Assembly: GCA_947652115.1 (NCBI GenBank)
Contig: OX393568.1
Coordinates: 20,185,121 to 20,249,120, forward strand
Reading direction: 5' to 3'
DNA from: Blastomussa wellsi
Taxonomy: Eukaryota; Cnidaria; Anthozoa; Scleractinia; Plerogyridae
DNA: 64,000 nucleotides
Shown piece after piece: positions 47,037 to 58,950 of this stretch. The number at the start of each line of letters is the position of its first letter. Position 1 is the first letter of the stretch. The position numbers and the translations under genes were made by a program. The notes under the pieces are model-generated. The model saw only the letters and a program-made list of their open reading frames with translations, did not search any database and had not been told where the DNA came from.

Positions 47037-48216
47037 AATAAGAAACTACAACGTACACAACTAAAAAACACTCGAAGAAAAACTTATATACACATAGTTT
47101 CCTAAGCCTAAATTAAGCCTAGAAAAAACAGCTTTTAGATACTCAGAATCAATCAAAATTAAGAAAACTGAATCATTGTCCTCTTTTAACCTTCCTGTCC
47201 AGTAAAACTCACGATTTTCAGCATTTGTTGTGAAGTATTAAGCTGTTTTGGTTTTTGCTTAGCTTTGCTATTATTTTTATTGTTTGCTCACAGGTAGCCC
47301 AAGCTCAATATATGAGCAGCTCTTTGTATGTTGACCTTTGTGTTGTTACGTGACTCGAGCGATTTGCATATTTATAAGGATTTGTATGGGGAAAATAACG
47401 ATTGTTTCTGTAACCTTTGAAAATGTAGCAATTTAATTAAAAATACGCTTACCTTACTTTAGTTGTGTGGTTTTTCCCTTCTGTGTGGTCTTCGAGCCGA
47501 TTTATGGCCATTCTATTGGTTTTAGTGGAACCGGTTTTAAAACCGCTGCTCAAAAATTGAGCTTGGGCTACCTATGGTTTGCTTATTTAGTTCGTATCTC
47601 TTGCTCAAGGTTATTCAAGGTTACTAAATTCTCCACTGTTTCTAAATTTCTATTGTGTTGGTTATAATATTCGATTAAGTGTTTGTGTTAGGAGCTCAGT
47701 TGGTACGCTTGGGAATTCTTGTTGACCTTGGCTTGAGCCTCCATGAAAGTTCCTGTCATAGTCTCATGTTCTTTCAGTTTTCGTTCTTCTGAGTTTGTCA
47801 TTGGACATTCGCCCTTCGTGCTGGTTTTTCATGTAGGTCTGTTTGTATTCGCTTTCTCGAGTACGTCTCAGTAGTATCCGATTCATCCAAGGACACTGAG
47901 AAGTCTAACCCAAACATGTCTACGGTTTGCCTATAAAGTTGATGAGCATTTAAGCACTAACACTCAGATAGGTGGTTAGTTACTCGAAGTTAGTTTGTTG
48001 CCGATCGATGAACTGTGACCTTCATCTACAATATCCATGCTAGATTATGTTAAGCTCAATCATCCGAGAGACGTTCGAGAAAGAAACGTATGAGCTTCTC
48101 TCTCACAAACTGGACGAATATCCGTACGAAACTTATCGCCGCATACATCAAAACGTGACAAAGAAATAATTCTTTGGCTCTATGTGGCAGCCAGAGAACC
48201 CTGAAACTGCAAATGT

Positions 48217-48365
48217 CAGATGGAACAGAAAATTCCAAATTTCCGAAAAAAATGGACAGCCTCCAGAGCAGAGGTTGACCAAAATTTTCGGAACGAACGT
48301 TTCGAAATAGATCGTTCCATTTGATTCTGTACCGGGATTTCCGGAAATTTTGGTTCAATGGATCG
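48217..48365. repeat. TTCCGG-rich MITE-like element, copy C
   Basis: The left side has GATGGAACAGAAAATTCC, and the right side has GATCGTTCCATTTG and CCGGAAATTTTGGTTCAATG. The structure resembles the elements at 41126-41237 and 41600-41705. Confidence 0.55.
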
Positions 48366-48656
48366 CGCCCGTTGCCAGTTGCCAATGGTTTTCGTTCTCA
48401 ATTTGGTTAGAGCGACAGTGTTGACAAATCCTAAGAGATTCCGGTAATTTAGGTACACAGTTTCGTCCAGATTCGATTTTAAGACTATGATTGCCTGACC
48501 ATAGTTTAGCTACAGCTCGTCTATGCTTTTGGTTCTTTATTTGTTCCTAAATAATCAGATTTGCTTACATCTGTTTTAAATATAGAATAGAAACATAACT
48601 TCTTATTAGAGCGAATCAACTCCAGTTGATGTCTTTTTAAATGGTTTTATTTTTTG

Positions 48657-50170
48657 TTAATTATTTTTAATAGTTGGCATATTATTATTTTCGATTGTAT
48701 TGTTATGCGATTGTTTTTGAATGTCTATATAATTATGAGTAATTTCATTAATCGATAACATGAAAGAGGATTTTGATTCATTTGCCAATTGATTGGAAAT
48801 GGTTAAGCATTGTTTGGCAATACTGTTTTCTGGAAGAGATTCAAGGTGTATCCAAAATTTAATTATTCTTAATAAAATATTCAACTTTAAAGGAAGTCGT
48901 CCAGTTTCATTTCGAGCTACCACATTAGGTGCTCTTCTGTTGAGGCCAAGAAAGTATTTGTATAATTGTGTATGCTGTCTTTCTTCTGGGTCTTTTTCCC
49001 ATTTTTTGAAGTTCATGTTATCGTAAGCTCCCCAAATTTCGTATAAAAGAATGGGAAGGAATAAAGTATCGAAAAGTTTATTACATGTATTGATAGGTAA
49101 TTTATTGAAGTCAAGATAACGTTTAGTAGCAAATATTGATCTTCTGGCTTTCTCAACCAAACCTTTTTTGGAATTAGCAAAACTTCCATTTGTGTTGAAA
49201 GTGATGCCAAGGTAACTGTACTGTGAGGCCTTTTCAATCGGGTGCCATTTAAAAAGAAAGAGAATTTATCACTTGTTGATTTGCGATTTTGTTTTTGAAA
49301 AATTAATGTTTTTGTTTTTTTAAGATTAATTTTTAGTAACCATTTCTCACTATAACTGTGGAGGATATTTAGTTGCTTTTGTAGACCAGCGGCACTTCTT
49401 GATATTAATATTAGATCATCTGCATAGAATAAACAGTTTAGAGGGAGTCCGTTTGGTAAAGTAATTGGATCTGTGTCATGTGAAGATTCTAGCAAACGTG
49501 GAAATTCATGATAAATTGAACAACAAAGGAGAGAGAATGCACCCTTGTCGCACTCCTCGGCTGTAATCGGAGAAGGAACTTCTCTTGTTACCGTTTTTAA
49601 CAGCACATTTAGTCTTTGAATACATATCAGATATTAAATGATAAACTTGTCCACCTATGTTTTTGAATAATAATTTCTGTAGCAAACCATCATGTCAAAT
49701 AGAATCGAAAGCTTTTTGAAAAAGCAGCAGAATAACTTTCCCTTGTTTGCATTAGTCACATATTTGTCAATAAGTGTTCTTAGAGAGAAGACGTGATCTG
49801 ATGTTCGGAAACCTTTGAGGAAACCAATTTGAGAGGGGTGTATTAAATCGTGGTCTTGGAGGTAGGTAGGTAATCTTTTATTTAAGACAGCAGAAAATAA
49901 TTTGCCTAAGCAGCTTGTGACACAAATGCCTCTATAATTTGAAGGATCAGCTAGATTTTTTCCCTGACTTGAATATAGGACTTATAAGCCCAGTAGATCA
50001 TGCGCGAGGATAATAATTTTATTTGAACTTCGTAGTCATTGTCAAGCTGAGTGATTTTGTCTTCGGCCAAGAAGCCAAATTTGGAAGCGCATAAATCGTG
50101 TGCTGCTTTTACATCCGATAGTTCAGTGAAATATTCGTTTAAAACATAAAAGTAAGGATTTTTGAATTAG
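48657..50170 (-). pseudogene. Decayed LINE reverse transcriptase
   Basis: Minus-strand frames carry, in order, reverse-transcriptase-like blocks: NYRGICVTSCLGKLFSAVLN near 49940, a fingers-palm segment with GFLKGFRTSDH near 49830, and an FKKAFDSI block near 49710. The catalytic YADDLILISRS lies near 49410, and a thumb/post-RT segment with LFLPILLYEIWGAYDN lies near 49040. The blocks sit in different frames and stops interrupt them, so the copy is dead. No endonuclease domain is seen upstream, which suggests 5' truncation. It is a non-LTR element; the clade was not determined. Confidence 0.85.
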
Positions 50171-50567
50171 CATAATTATAGCATAATTTCTTACTTCCCT
50201 TGTCATAGTGAACTTTTTAATTCTGTTTCATGCCTCGTGAGTGTGAGATTATGTATAGATCATGAGTAAAATGACCTAAGCGATCAGCTGATGTCCCTGA
50301 CTGATTTTGAGTTTTACTTCCCTTCAAGTTTCAGCGCAGTTTCGGTAAAAGTCGAGATAGCATCATTAGTTCGAAAGTTCCCAGCTGTTTCGCTCTTATG
50401 CTATTGGTCGAGCTTTCCCCGTGATAGCTTCCTTAACTCAGTTACGAGTGTTTACATCTTCCGTACTGAACCTTACGTTTTTCATTAAATTGAGTTAGTC
50501 CAAGCATTTGCATTCAGTTGCTGAACTGATCTAGCTCCAGTCTAACTGCGCTGACACCTGCCTTAGA

Positions 50568-51020
50568 ATGAATGCCATAGTGTCCTTTTTCCTGCTGCTG
50601 TTAGTTGTTGCTGCAGTTCCCGCAAAGAAAATCGAATACCATAGATGCGCTTCGTCACGCCTTGGACACATCAACTACGTGGATGTGTCTCCCTGCGATC
50701 AGGATCCTTGTGTTTTCAGACGAGGAACCAAGGAGACCATCAGAGTCAGTTTCACCCCGGACGAATTGATCACAGACGCAAAAATTTACGCTTACGGCGT
50801 TAAAGAATATTCAGAGCCCATTCCGTTGCCGTTGGACCCCAATGTTTGTCAAGGTTACGGATTGACCTGCCCTATGAAGCCGAGCGTCCCGGTGAATTTT
50901 GTGTACACACTGGACATCAAGACATTTTATCCACCTGGTGATTACATGCTGAAAGTGCTCATCGAGGATCAGAAAAGTAATTTGGTTGTCTGTTGGATTA
51001 TTAGATTAGAAGTCGCTTAA
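50568..51020 (+). CDS. NPC2-like: NPC2-like secreted lipid-binding (ML-domain) protein
   Basis: A single exon encodes 150 residues. Residues 1-19 are a signal peptide (AIVSFFLLLLVVAAVPA). The ML domain follows with six cysteines in the NPC2 arrangement: RC27, SPCDQDPC, NVCQGYGLTC and VVCW. The blocks FRRGTKETIRVSF and PGDYMLKVLIED also fit the family. NPC2 proteins bind sterols in the lysosome lumen or extracellularly and pass them to NPC1. Anthozoans carry several NPC2 copies, and some are linked to algal symbiosis; whether this is a canonical or a lineage-specific copy cannot be told here. The absence of introns is notable because NPC2 genes usually have them. AATAAA motifs at about 51473 and 51483 are candidate polyadenylation signals. 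Confidence 0.92.
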   Translation: MNAIVSFFLLLLVVAAVPAKKIEYHRCASSRLGHINYVDVSPCDQDPCVFRRGTKETIRVSFTPDELITDAKIYAYGVKEYSEPIPLPLDPNVCQGYGLTCPMKPSVPVNFVYTLDIKTFYPPGDYMLKVLIEDQKSNLVVCWIIRLEVA

Positions 51021-51554
51021 TTAAACGAGATACCTCCCGGATGGCTTCTTAAACACTTAATTTTCTAATCCTTCCTTAACCATATTCCTTTATCAACGGC
51101 TTGTTACCTCTTCGCCGTGCTTTTTATCTTAGTTTCATATTACAGAGATTAAGAATGTTGTTTCATGTTTTTCCAGTGAACGGCAAAAATCTTTAAACTA
51201 CACGATCAAAAATCTTTAACTTTGAACACTTTCCGCAGAACTTTAGGCCTATGTAGGTACTCGGAAATGAGAAGATTTCACTGTGCCTTTCGTAATTTGT
51301 CTATTCTGAGGGACATCGATTTATTTAGGAATAGTCAAAAAGGTAACAAAATGGAAGGCAAGGGATTTCGCGTTTGCCTTTTAACATATAAGGCCGCATA
51401 TTTGAGGTTTCTTTCAGGTAATGGGTTTTGTCCACAGTAAAATTTGTAGTATCTTGACATAGATCGGCGAAATAAATGGCAATAAAATAGAAATAATCAG
51501 TGAAATAATGGTGTAAAGATTCGTGTCGTCAGTGTTTTCGTGCCCTCTTAGAGG

Positions 51555-52352
51555 GTCTCAATGGGGTTAACCGTCAACCGTCAAATGGCCAAAATATTTG
51601 TCGTAAAATTGTACTCTCTTGTAACGCAACTAGCACCCCTGTTGATTCATGTTGTGTGTTTTGACTGAAAATTTAGTTGTAAGCACGGAAGGTCTAGTGA
51701 TGATCGACATGTTGATTAATCGAAATGGATGCTCTGTAATTTCATTGGATCTAAGGGATTGTAATAATTTATGCGCGTATTGCGTGCACGTAACATTAGA
51801 ACTTTGTTTGTTATACAAAAGGGATAGGCTTGAATGTGGAGAGATGTTAGAACGTAGTCGAAGAGTAAACTTGTATTGATCGTAACGAACGTGGGAAATA
51901 AAGAAGGAATACAGTCCAACTTGAGCGTGAGTGTGATATTTCCCGACAGTCAGCCGTCAAAAACGCAATATTTTTACCGTCAACCGTCAAATACGGAAGC
52001 TAATGTTAGCCGTCAGATGTCTCAGATTTCCTTAATTAAGAACTAAACGACTGTCTTAAATGGGACTGACGACTGTCTTAAAAGTTTCAATATATCACAA
52101 AATACGTCCAGCGGTAGCAAAGGTGATGTAATAACGCTAATTAAACTCATAGTTAAAGACCCAAAACCTAGATTTTTAACGCACAAATTATAAGATTAAC
52201 TGAATTTTTAAAATATGGGAAAAATTGTTGTTATGACAAACTACAGCCAAATTCGCGCTTTAATTTCGTTTTATAAACGTCATTCCAAAAAATTAACCGT
52301 CAACCGTCAAAACGGCTTATTTTTAACCGTCAACCGTCAAGTGACACCCTCC
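51555..52352 (+). repeat. Iteron-like TAACCGTCAACCGTCAA repeat element
   Basis: The motif TTAACCGTCAACCGTCAA occurs at about 51566, 51972, 52293 and 52326, with single CAGCCGTCAAAA and TTAGCCGTCAGA variants between. The outer copies are near the edges of an 800-bp AT-rich stretch, so they may mark the ends of a mobile element. A related TTAACCGTTAGCCG cluster lies at 6500-6630. Confidence 0.65.
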
Positions 52353-52584
52353 ATTAAGACCCCCCTCTTGGCTTTATCATTGATACTGATGTGATTTCAA
52401 AAATTTAGCTATGAGTTAACCTTGTGTCGCAATCAGGATATAAAGTGACAACTATTCAATCTAATTGAAAGAGAAGAGAGGGGAGAGTACAAAGCCTTAT
52501 ATAAATTCAGAGCGTTTTCTGATTATATTGCGGTTCATGAGATCACCATGACTGGAGGAACTCAAATGTAATATAAAAGAGAGG

Positions 52585-52735
52585 ATATCGGATGTTAATA
52601 ATGAAGAAAAAGGTAAGTTTTTACCCGTAATTATCATTTTTTACTTATTTAAATTTCATCGTGTGAGACTTGATCAACATTGCAGGCGGAGATTGCGCAG
52701 TACGGACTAGAAATGGCCTTAAGATTTGGAAAGGT
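52585..52735 (+). repeat. Dispersed repeat matching 16018-16158
   Basis: GATATCGGATGTTAATAATG through GGAGATTGCGCAG and ACTAGAAATGGCCTTAA is collinear with the core of the foldback at 15800-16575, differing at scattered positions. Confidence 0.75.
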
Positions 52736-52977
52736 TATCTTTTTGTCAGGGGGGTGCGAGGGGGTGGCGTATTTGAAGGGAGGTGAAGAGCGTTTGTACA
52801 GTGTATTATATATTTTTTAAAATTTATGGTAAAGCACATGAGGCCAAATTTAGCCTATAAACAATGCCAACTTTATTCAAGATCTACAGTATTCAACTGA
52901 GCGTTACAGTCATCGTTATTTCTAGTTGTTCAACTCATTCTGTTGAGGCCTGATGGTAAACAGACTTCGGTGATAAG

Positions 52978-53168
52978 TTAAACAGATACGCATTCAGCAT
53001 TTTTACAGTTACATGCACACGGTCTACACTTTTTTCCCGGCGGACATTTTGCAATGTAACGGCATGGGTCAAATCCGTTCTGTCTAAGCTGGTAGCAATC
53101 CTGAGGACTCGGTGTTGGGTAGGCTGGCCAACAATAGCATCTTGCAGTTGCGGACGGACGGCCCGGAC
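52978..53168 (-). CDS. Last exon of a cysteine-rich secreted peptide gene
   Basis: On the minus strand, a good acceptor (TTTTCCAAAACACAG) at 53169-53183 opens a phase-1 exon of 63 codons ending at TAA 52978. The translated part begins GPGRPSATARCYCWP and ends CACNCKNAECVSV. It holds ten cysteines in about 45 residues, including a CRPCACNC block, which suggests a small disulfide-rich extracellular domain. A minus-strand AATAAA lies about 100 bp downstream, supporting a true 3' end. The upstream exon, presumably a signal peptide, is not certain; 59134-59221 is one phase-compatible candidate. I do not recognise the family and assign no function. Confidence 0.6.
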
Positions 53169-53466
53169 CTGTGTTTTGGAAAAGGATAATTAAAAACTCG
53201 ACTGTATTTTTATCCAAAATGACGTCATGAAATGTTTTAAAAATCACGAGGCGTTAGGCGAGTGGTTTCACTGCAAAGATTTGAACATTTGATGGCCTCA
53301 ATCTCTATGGCCCAAAAGAGTGTTGACCTTGGATTAAGCTTTTCGATTAATTTGATACAATAACACAGAAAATACACAGCTTATTAGATGAAAATTTAGT
53401 GCGAGAATCGCGCGCGGTCGTGACACCTCACAGGGTGCCAACGATTGGCTGGTAAAGTTCGTCCTT

Positions 53467-53545
53467 AAAGTGCTACTGCGATGAAAAATGTTGTCCTTGT
53501 TCTCTCTTTCGATTCCGATTTTATATTTGGCAAGAATGCAACATG
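53467..53545. repeat. Half copy of the 35531 foldback family
   Basis: AAAGTGCTACTGCGATGAAA and the downstream TTGGCAAGAATG match one arm of the element at 35531-35875. The second arm is absent. Confidence 0.5.
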
Positions 53546-53665
53546 CCAATTATTGCGCCTCAATTTTCAAAATAGGTCTGTGTTTTGAACGGCGATTTCT
53601 TGTTTAAACTGTCCGCCATTACCGGATTCGGCTTCAGTCGAACATTCAGCATGTTTATTCGGGTT

Positions 53666-53980
53666 GCATTGAGCGAGAGAGTTGGATAGAGAGAAAAAAT
53701 GACGTCATCGACTCACTACCAATGTGTCCCGGGTTCGATTCCCGGACCCAGCGACATATGTGGGTTAAGTTTGTTGTTGGTTTTCTTCCTTGCTCCGAGA
53801 GGTTTTTCTCCGGGTACTCCGGTTTTCAATGTGTGAACACAGCTGATTAGTATGCAGCACGAGCTTTTTGAAGCAAGTTGCTGTTTTGCATACCAAATAT
53901 TCTGGTTCACACAGTAAAAAATTAAACTGGAAAGCGATGACGTCATTTTCTCTCTCGATCCAGCTCTCTCAATGTAACTC
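53666..53980. repeat. Foldback element with a SINE inside
   Basis: CATTGAGCGAGAGAGTTGG followed by AATGACGTCATC (53669-53711) is complemented by GATGACGTCATT and CCAGCTCTCTCAATG (53937-53976). The interior carries the SINE head listed at 53715-53830. Confidence 0.7.
53715..53830 (+). mobile_element. SINE fragment
   Basis: A B-box-like GGGTTCGATTCCCGG is followed by GGGTTAAGTTTGTTGTTGG and CTCCGAGAGGTTTTTCTCCG, a body that I recall as common in cnidarian genomes. The A box is degenerate. Confidence 0.6.
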
Positions 53981-53984
53981 GACT

Positions 53985-54887
53985 GAATAGAGGGGGCAAG
54001 TTTCTAAATAAACTGTGGTGCTACGTCGGTGGAAGTATAGCAAGATAATTTGGTTTTATCAACTGGGTTGATAATGTCAATTGGCCACCGTAAAGAGATT
54101 CGAAAGCTTGCTCAGAAATGGCAGCTAAAACTTCCCCTCTGTGTGCAATTAAGAATGGCCACAACGGGAAAGGTGCGTACACAATGAATTCTTAGACAAA
54201 TATGTCTTGCCCTTCCTCTTGACACAATCTATAATTCATACGTGAACTCCGGTATTCACACAGGTCACGGGTTCGAATGCCGTTGACGCCCTGGTGTTTT
54301 TAATTTTTTCAGGCTTCTTTATTCCAATTGCTTATATTTCATGGCGATGATCATCTCTCACTTTAACTCTTAGTATAAGTTCAAATGGACTTGTATTCAT
54401 CAGTATTATATTCAAGGGAACCTCGATCAAGGGATCCTTCGCACATTTAACAACCACACTTTGGAGTTATAAACGGTAAGGGTCAAGTGACGGCAACACA
54501 AAAACTTTGACTTAAAACTTATACTACCACCGTTTGAACTATACTCCACCATCCAAGCTTTATTGAACCTTTAAAGTTCAGACATAGCTACTATCTTGTT
54601 GTTACAGAGTTTACTGAAACACTTTTCAGTACTTTGGCAATTGCAAAACAAACCTGTTCAAACTGACGCGAAGCTCTTTCTTGGATCCAAATTTGCATAC
54701 GATACGTTTAACACGCTTTGTCATGCGTAACGGATCCAAATTTCCTGGCTTCCGATTGGTCAGTTTCAACACAACCAGTCTAACTCCGACAAAGGGCTAA
54801 CGCTCGAAACGTCAGCTCTTGAATCTCTTTACGGTGGCCAATTGACATTATCAACCCAGTTGATAAAACCAAATTATATTGTTATAC

Positions 54888-54932
<45 letters not shown>

Positions 54933-54938
54933 CTATTC
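53985..54938. repeat. Element of 950 bp with about 120-bp terminal inverted repeats
   Basis: The left end GAATAGAGGGGGCAAGTTTC runs through TTATCAACTGGGTTGATAA to GTAAAGAGATTC near 54105. The right end (about 54823-54938) is its near-complement. The interior includes a tRNA-like GGGTTCGAATGCC and no transposase-like frame. Confidence 0.75.
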
Positions 54939-55175
54939 AGTATATAAAAGCAGCGCGTTCGCGAACTCGGCAGCAAACCTGCTCACAGCCACTTGAGCAC
55001 ATTAAAAAAGCAACTGACGAAGGAAGCCATCTTAGTTTCCCAAACCGGTATTGCATCACAAAATTACTGAGAATAACAGACTCGGTCAAATATATTCTCC
55101 AATTGTCGCTCACGTGAAGGACAAGCCACACTTTGGAGTTATAAACGGTAAGGGTCAAGTGACAGCAACACAAAA
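54453..55175 (+). repeat. Pair of 50-bp direct repeats
   Basis: CCACACTTTGGAGTTATAAA through GGTCAAGTGACGGCAACACA occurs at 54453-54502 and again at 55126-55175 with one visible mismatch. One copy is inside and one outside the 53985-54938 element, so they are not its target-site duplication. Confidence 0.75.
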
Positions 55176-56599
55176 GCAAACAGTTGTTTAAAACATTGTC
55201 CAAATTGCAAATTTTTCCGGATTAGGGGGATACAACATTTCATACTCATAAAGGGAGAAAAAGATTATCGTTTTTAAATTTCCCGCGCGCCACCATTTTG
55301 GATTTTATGATGTCAGTGCTTTGTACCATTGTTTCACGCAAAAGAGGTCACAAAAGAATTGAACCTCTGAATAATAACAATAACGACAACGCAATGACGT
55401 CATGAAATCCAACATGGCGGCGTAGGGGAATTTGCAAAGCGATGATCTTCTCCGTTTTTTATCATCATAAAATTTTAAATCTCCCTTGTCTGGTAAAATT
55501 TGTAATTTAGACACAGTATTTAGACTACTTAACGTCAGCTCAACGCGCCACACGCACAAAACTAACAAACTCATTGAGAATTCCGTACCTATTGGCTGCA
55601 ATTCGCCTTCAATCTGTGTAGAGAGAATATAATAGAACTTTAGAGCACTAGGAAATCTGGTGTTTAATCTACGGAACACGAACTACTTGGCAGAACATCT
55701 CTTCTCTGAAAAGTAAAATCGCTCTCCTGCTCAAAGAAGGAAGACATAGAATCTTTCGCAGAATTAGTCCCTGTACCCAGCTATTCTTTCATATTTACCA
55801 TTTCGGAGTTGTGAATCGATAAATCAGTTTTTTCCAAGCAAATAGTAGGTCCACGCAGGATACAGCAAAAACCCGCATAAAAGAACAAGTGGATTGAGAA
55901 CCTCCAGGCTGAAATTTGGTAAGAAGAACGCCATATACACAATAACTAGTTCAGCCTGATATGAAGCCTGAACCAGTTGGATTAAAAATTATTGGGTCAA
56001 GATAACCATGTCATTTATCTGTACCAGTAACTCCCTTGTAATTAATATGACCAGTCCCTTGATTTGGGAGGATGAAGTCAATTAATAAAGTAGTGTCAGT
56101 TGTGCAATATATACAGTGTGCAATTTTCAGGCAAAATTTAAGGGCATGTTAAGAACAGCTTGAAGATGATTTTTCACTAAGTACCCAACATAGAGTGTTT
56201 TAACATGACGTCACGGTGGCCATATTGGTTGCCCCAAAACAAAGAAACTGCGGCCATATTGGTGACCCAAGGCAATCCTCCGGGAATTGAACTCTATTGT
56301 CATGAAAATATCATCTTTTGTTTCAGCTTTCCAATATACCCGCTTGTCACGTGTGTGAAAATATTCTATGCAAGAACAGTATCAGCCTGAAATTGAAAAA
56401 CATAGTTCTTTTATGAGGGTTTTTACTGTATTTTACAGTCGTCAGGAAACAGATGGAAAGTTTTGAGTGTTTATATGGTTTTGGGGGACGCCATTTTTGA
56501 ACTAAGTGCAAACAGGCTTTCTGTCTAACCTAAAAGCATCAAACTTTTTCAAGTGACAAACTTCAACGTGATCTTTCATGTCGTGCTGTCTGTTTATTC

Positions 56600-56765
56600 A
56601 TAGACCTTTGCATAAATGGCGCCCAAATTTGAAAAACAATACTTTATACATCCTTAACCTCGTGTGGATGTTTATAGACAAAGGATTTTATTCGTGAATT
56701 TGAGGCTAAGGATGTAGAAGTATTGAAATTTAAATGCGGACGCGCCATTTATGCAAAGGGTCTAT
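56600..56765. repeat. MITE with ATAGACCTTTGCATAAATGG ends
   Basis: ATAGACCTTTGCATAAATGG at the left and CCATTTATGCAAAGGGTCTA at the right are near-perfect inverted repeats. The inner sequence (AATACTT, TACATCCTTA) is also complementary, so the 166-bp element folds almost end to end. Confidence 0.85.
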
Positions 56766-58799
56766 TACTTAAAATTTGAAAATCTCCCCAGTTCCATGCG
56801 CAACTTCGAAATCAGGGCTAATCCAGTCATGTTTGAGACGCAAGTGCTTTTCTAAAAGCACATCCGAGAATATCCCCCTCCCCAAAATAAGTACCCCGCC
56901 TATTTCCAATGAAAATTAAATCCATAAAAAATAATTTCTTGCTAAATTACTGATTTTCAAACTTACCGGCAACGCCCCACCAAAGGAAAAGTAACTTATG
57001 ACCAGGACTGTGAAGATCTTAGCGATAACCATAATCAGGCTCTAGCTGGTATGGTTATAAAATAAGAATATTTCAAAAAATCATCCCTGCAGGCTAAATG
57101 AAGAATCCCCAAACCCTACGGCTTTTTTCGTTTTATTGCAAGTTCGTCTAGCTCTGGTCATTCCATCACCAGTGACTAATCTTTAAATTCATTAAAAATG
57201 TAACACATGCAACCAGCAATTCCCACTCAATCTTGCAGTAGAAATTTGGTGATTGTATTAGATATTAGATATATGCATGGGAATTTTTCGTGGCAGGAAA
57301 ATATATGACTTACTTAATATTCCTCTCATAAACAAATAAAATGACAAATGGCTTCACAAAATCGCAGTAGTGAAATAGACCATCAAGTGTTATTGGTAAA
57401 AAATCCCACTACAAATTCTTCGAGCATGTATGCTAACGGATAAAAACCGTCGCGGCAGTAACTTTGAATAGACCCGAATGTTTTTTCTCTTGAATATTAT
57501 GCATTTAAAAGACTGCTAAAAATTCAGTCAAAATACACCTGTTATTGACTCAGAGCAGTTATTGTTGCTTGTTGAGAATTTGGGTCTTGATCTAAAGAAA
57601 TTGAAAGTTATGCAGCTTCACCAGAGAGCAATGGCGTGCTTTGACAAAGCTATTCTTATACGCCACTTGCATAAAAGCGAAGTTTCCGGATTTCCACAGC
57701 AATATATTTCCAACACTTAAATTTCATGCTGTTTGATCCGATATAGGATAGGGTCGACTTTAAAATCTCATAAAATTCAGGGTTTTCTTTGCATTACAAA
57801 TAACTGTTTTGAGAACAGATTCAACAACTAATCGAGATTGCAATTAAAGTAAATTCAGGCATTTTCTTCATATCCCCGCTAGAATCAGACGCTCGTGAAA
57901 AACTTCAGTTAATCGTGGTAACACGTGCACTGCACCATTGTAGCAGGAAAAATCGATCAGCATTTTAATATTCACCGACGTCAAATCCGCCGAATAAAAT
58001 AGTGTCCTTCACGTTTGCAACGGCCAACATGCAAAATCATAGCATCCTTTGGTAACAGACCCTGATACCTTGATGTTCACCAAGAATGCCATTAAATTAT
58101 TTCTCTGGACATATAAAATGCACAAGGGTGTTTAAGTTCTTCGCACGGAAACCTGTATTATTTCGTAAGGGTAACGAAGCCCATTATTGGCTTATGATTG
58201 CTGTAAAATGTCTCATGTGATAGATTATTCCAGTATAATGTAGTTGATTTTTTTTTTTCAACTGCAAAAATTGGAAGGCAGTGGACGACCAAAACAGTTA
58301 ACTTAGTTATTCACTCACCAGTTATGTCGTCAATAATGCAGAGTACTGAGAATACGCCAGCTTCACCAATAGCTACTGCTAAAATCTGAATTAGTCTTGA
58401 AACACGCACAGTGTTGTCTTTGTTGACCCTATTTTTTATTCATTCTGAGAGCATACGGCAGGTTTGACAGATTTCTACAGCTGAGAACACTATAGACTTT
58501 CAACTGACCATGCAGAATTAGTCTATTCCTGAGTAGAATTTCACGCAATCAACAGTTTCGCCTATATACGAACAAACAATAAAATAATCAGACGGTAACA
58601 AGTGTTTAAAATCAATTTAATATTTTTTTAATGTGAATCAGAAAGAAAAAGGAAGACTCCGCAGTTGAATTAATATGACTTTTCATAAATTTAAATATTT
58701 ACAGTTTTCTAATAGGTAATTAAACCTGTTAGCGCTGATCTTGGCATATTATAAATTCTCATTTGAAATGAAGGAAACCTCTAAATAAAAGTTTACTAA

Positions 58800-58950
58800 G
58801 CCGGAAGAAAAAACCCAAAGTGGTAATACTAAATAAAAAAGAAAGAAGGGTGTCTAAGGATGAGAACGAATGAGACGGATTGCAAATGACGAATTTGAAA
58901 CATTTAGGCTAAATTTTTGAAAATACACAAACGAGTTGTTCAAGCACGAC
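58800..58950 (+). repeat. Dispersed repeat, copy C
   Basis: GTGGTAATACTAAATAAAA, GAGACGGATTGCAAATGACG and CATTTAGGCTAAATTTTTG match copies A (35030) and B (44640). Confidence 0.65.

Larger units (their letters stand above)
46023..48656. other. Intergenic region with retroelement relics
   Basis: It holds a small tRNA-like piece (GGGGGTAAGCTCAGTTGGTA near 46055), a LINE relic at 46680-47036 and a TTCCGG-type MITE at 48217-48365. No cellular gene was recognised. Confidence 0.5.
51021..52977. other. Intergenic region between NPC2-like and Cys-rich genes
   Basis: It holds the NPC2-like 3' flank, an iteron-like repeat region (51555-52352) and a partial copy of the chromosome 15800-16575 foldback core (52585-52735). 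TTTATT at about 52871 is a candidate minus-strand polyadenylation signal for the Cys-rich gene. No coding exon was recognised. Confidence 0.55.
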
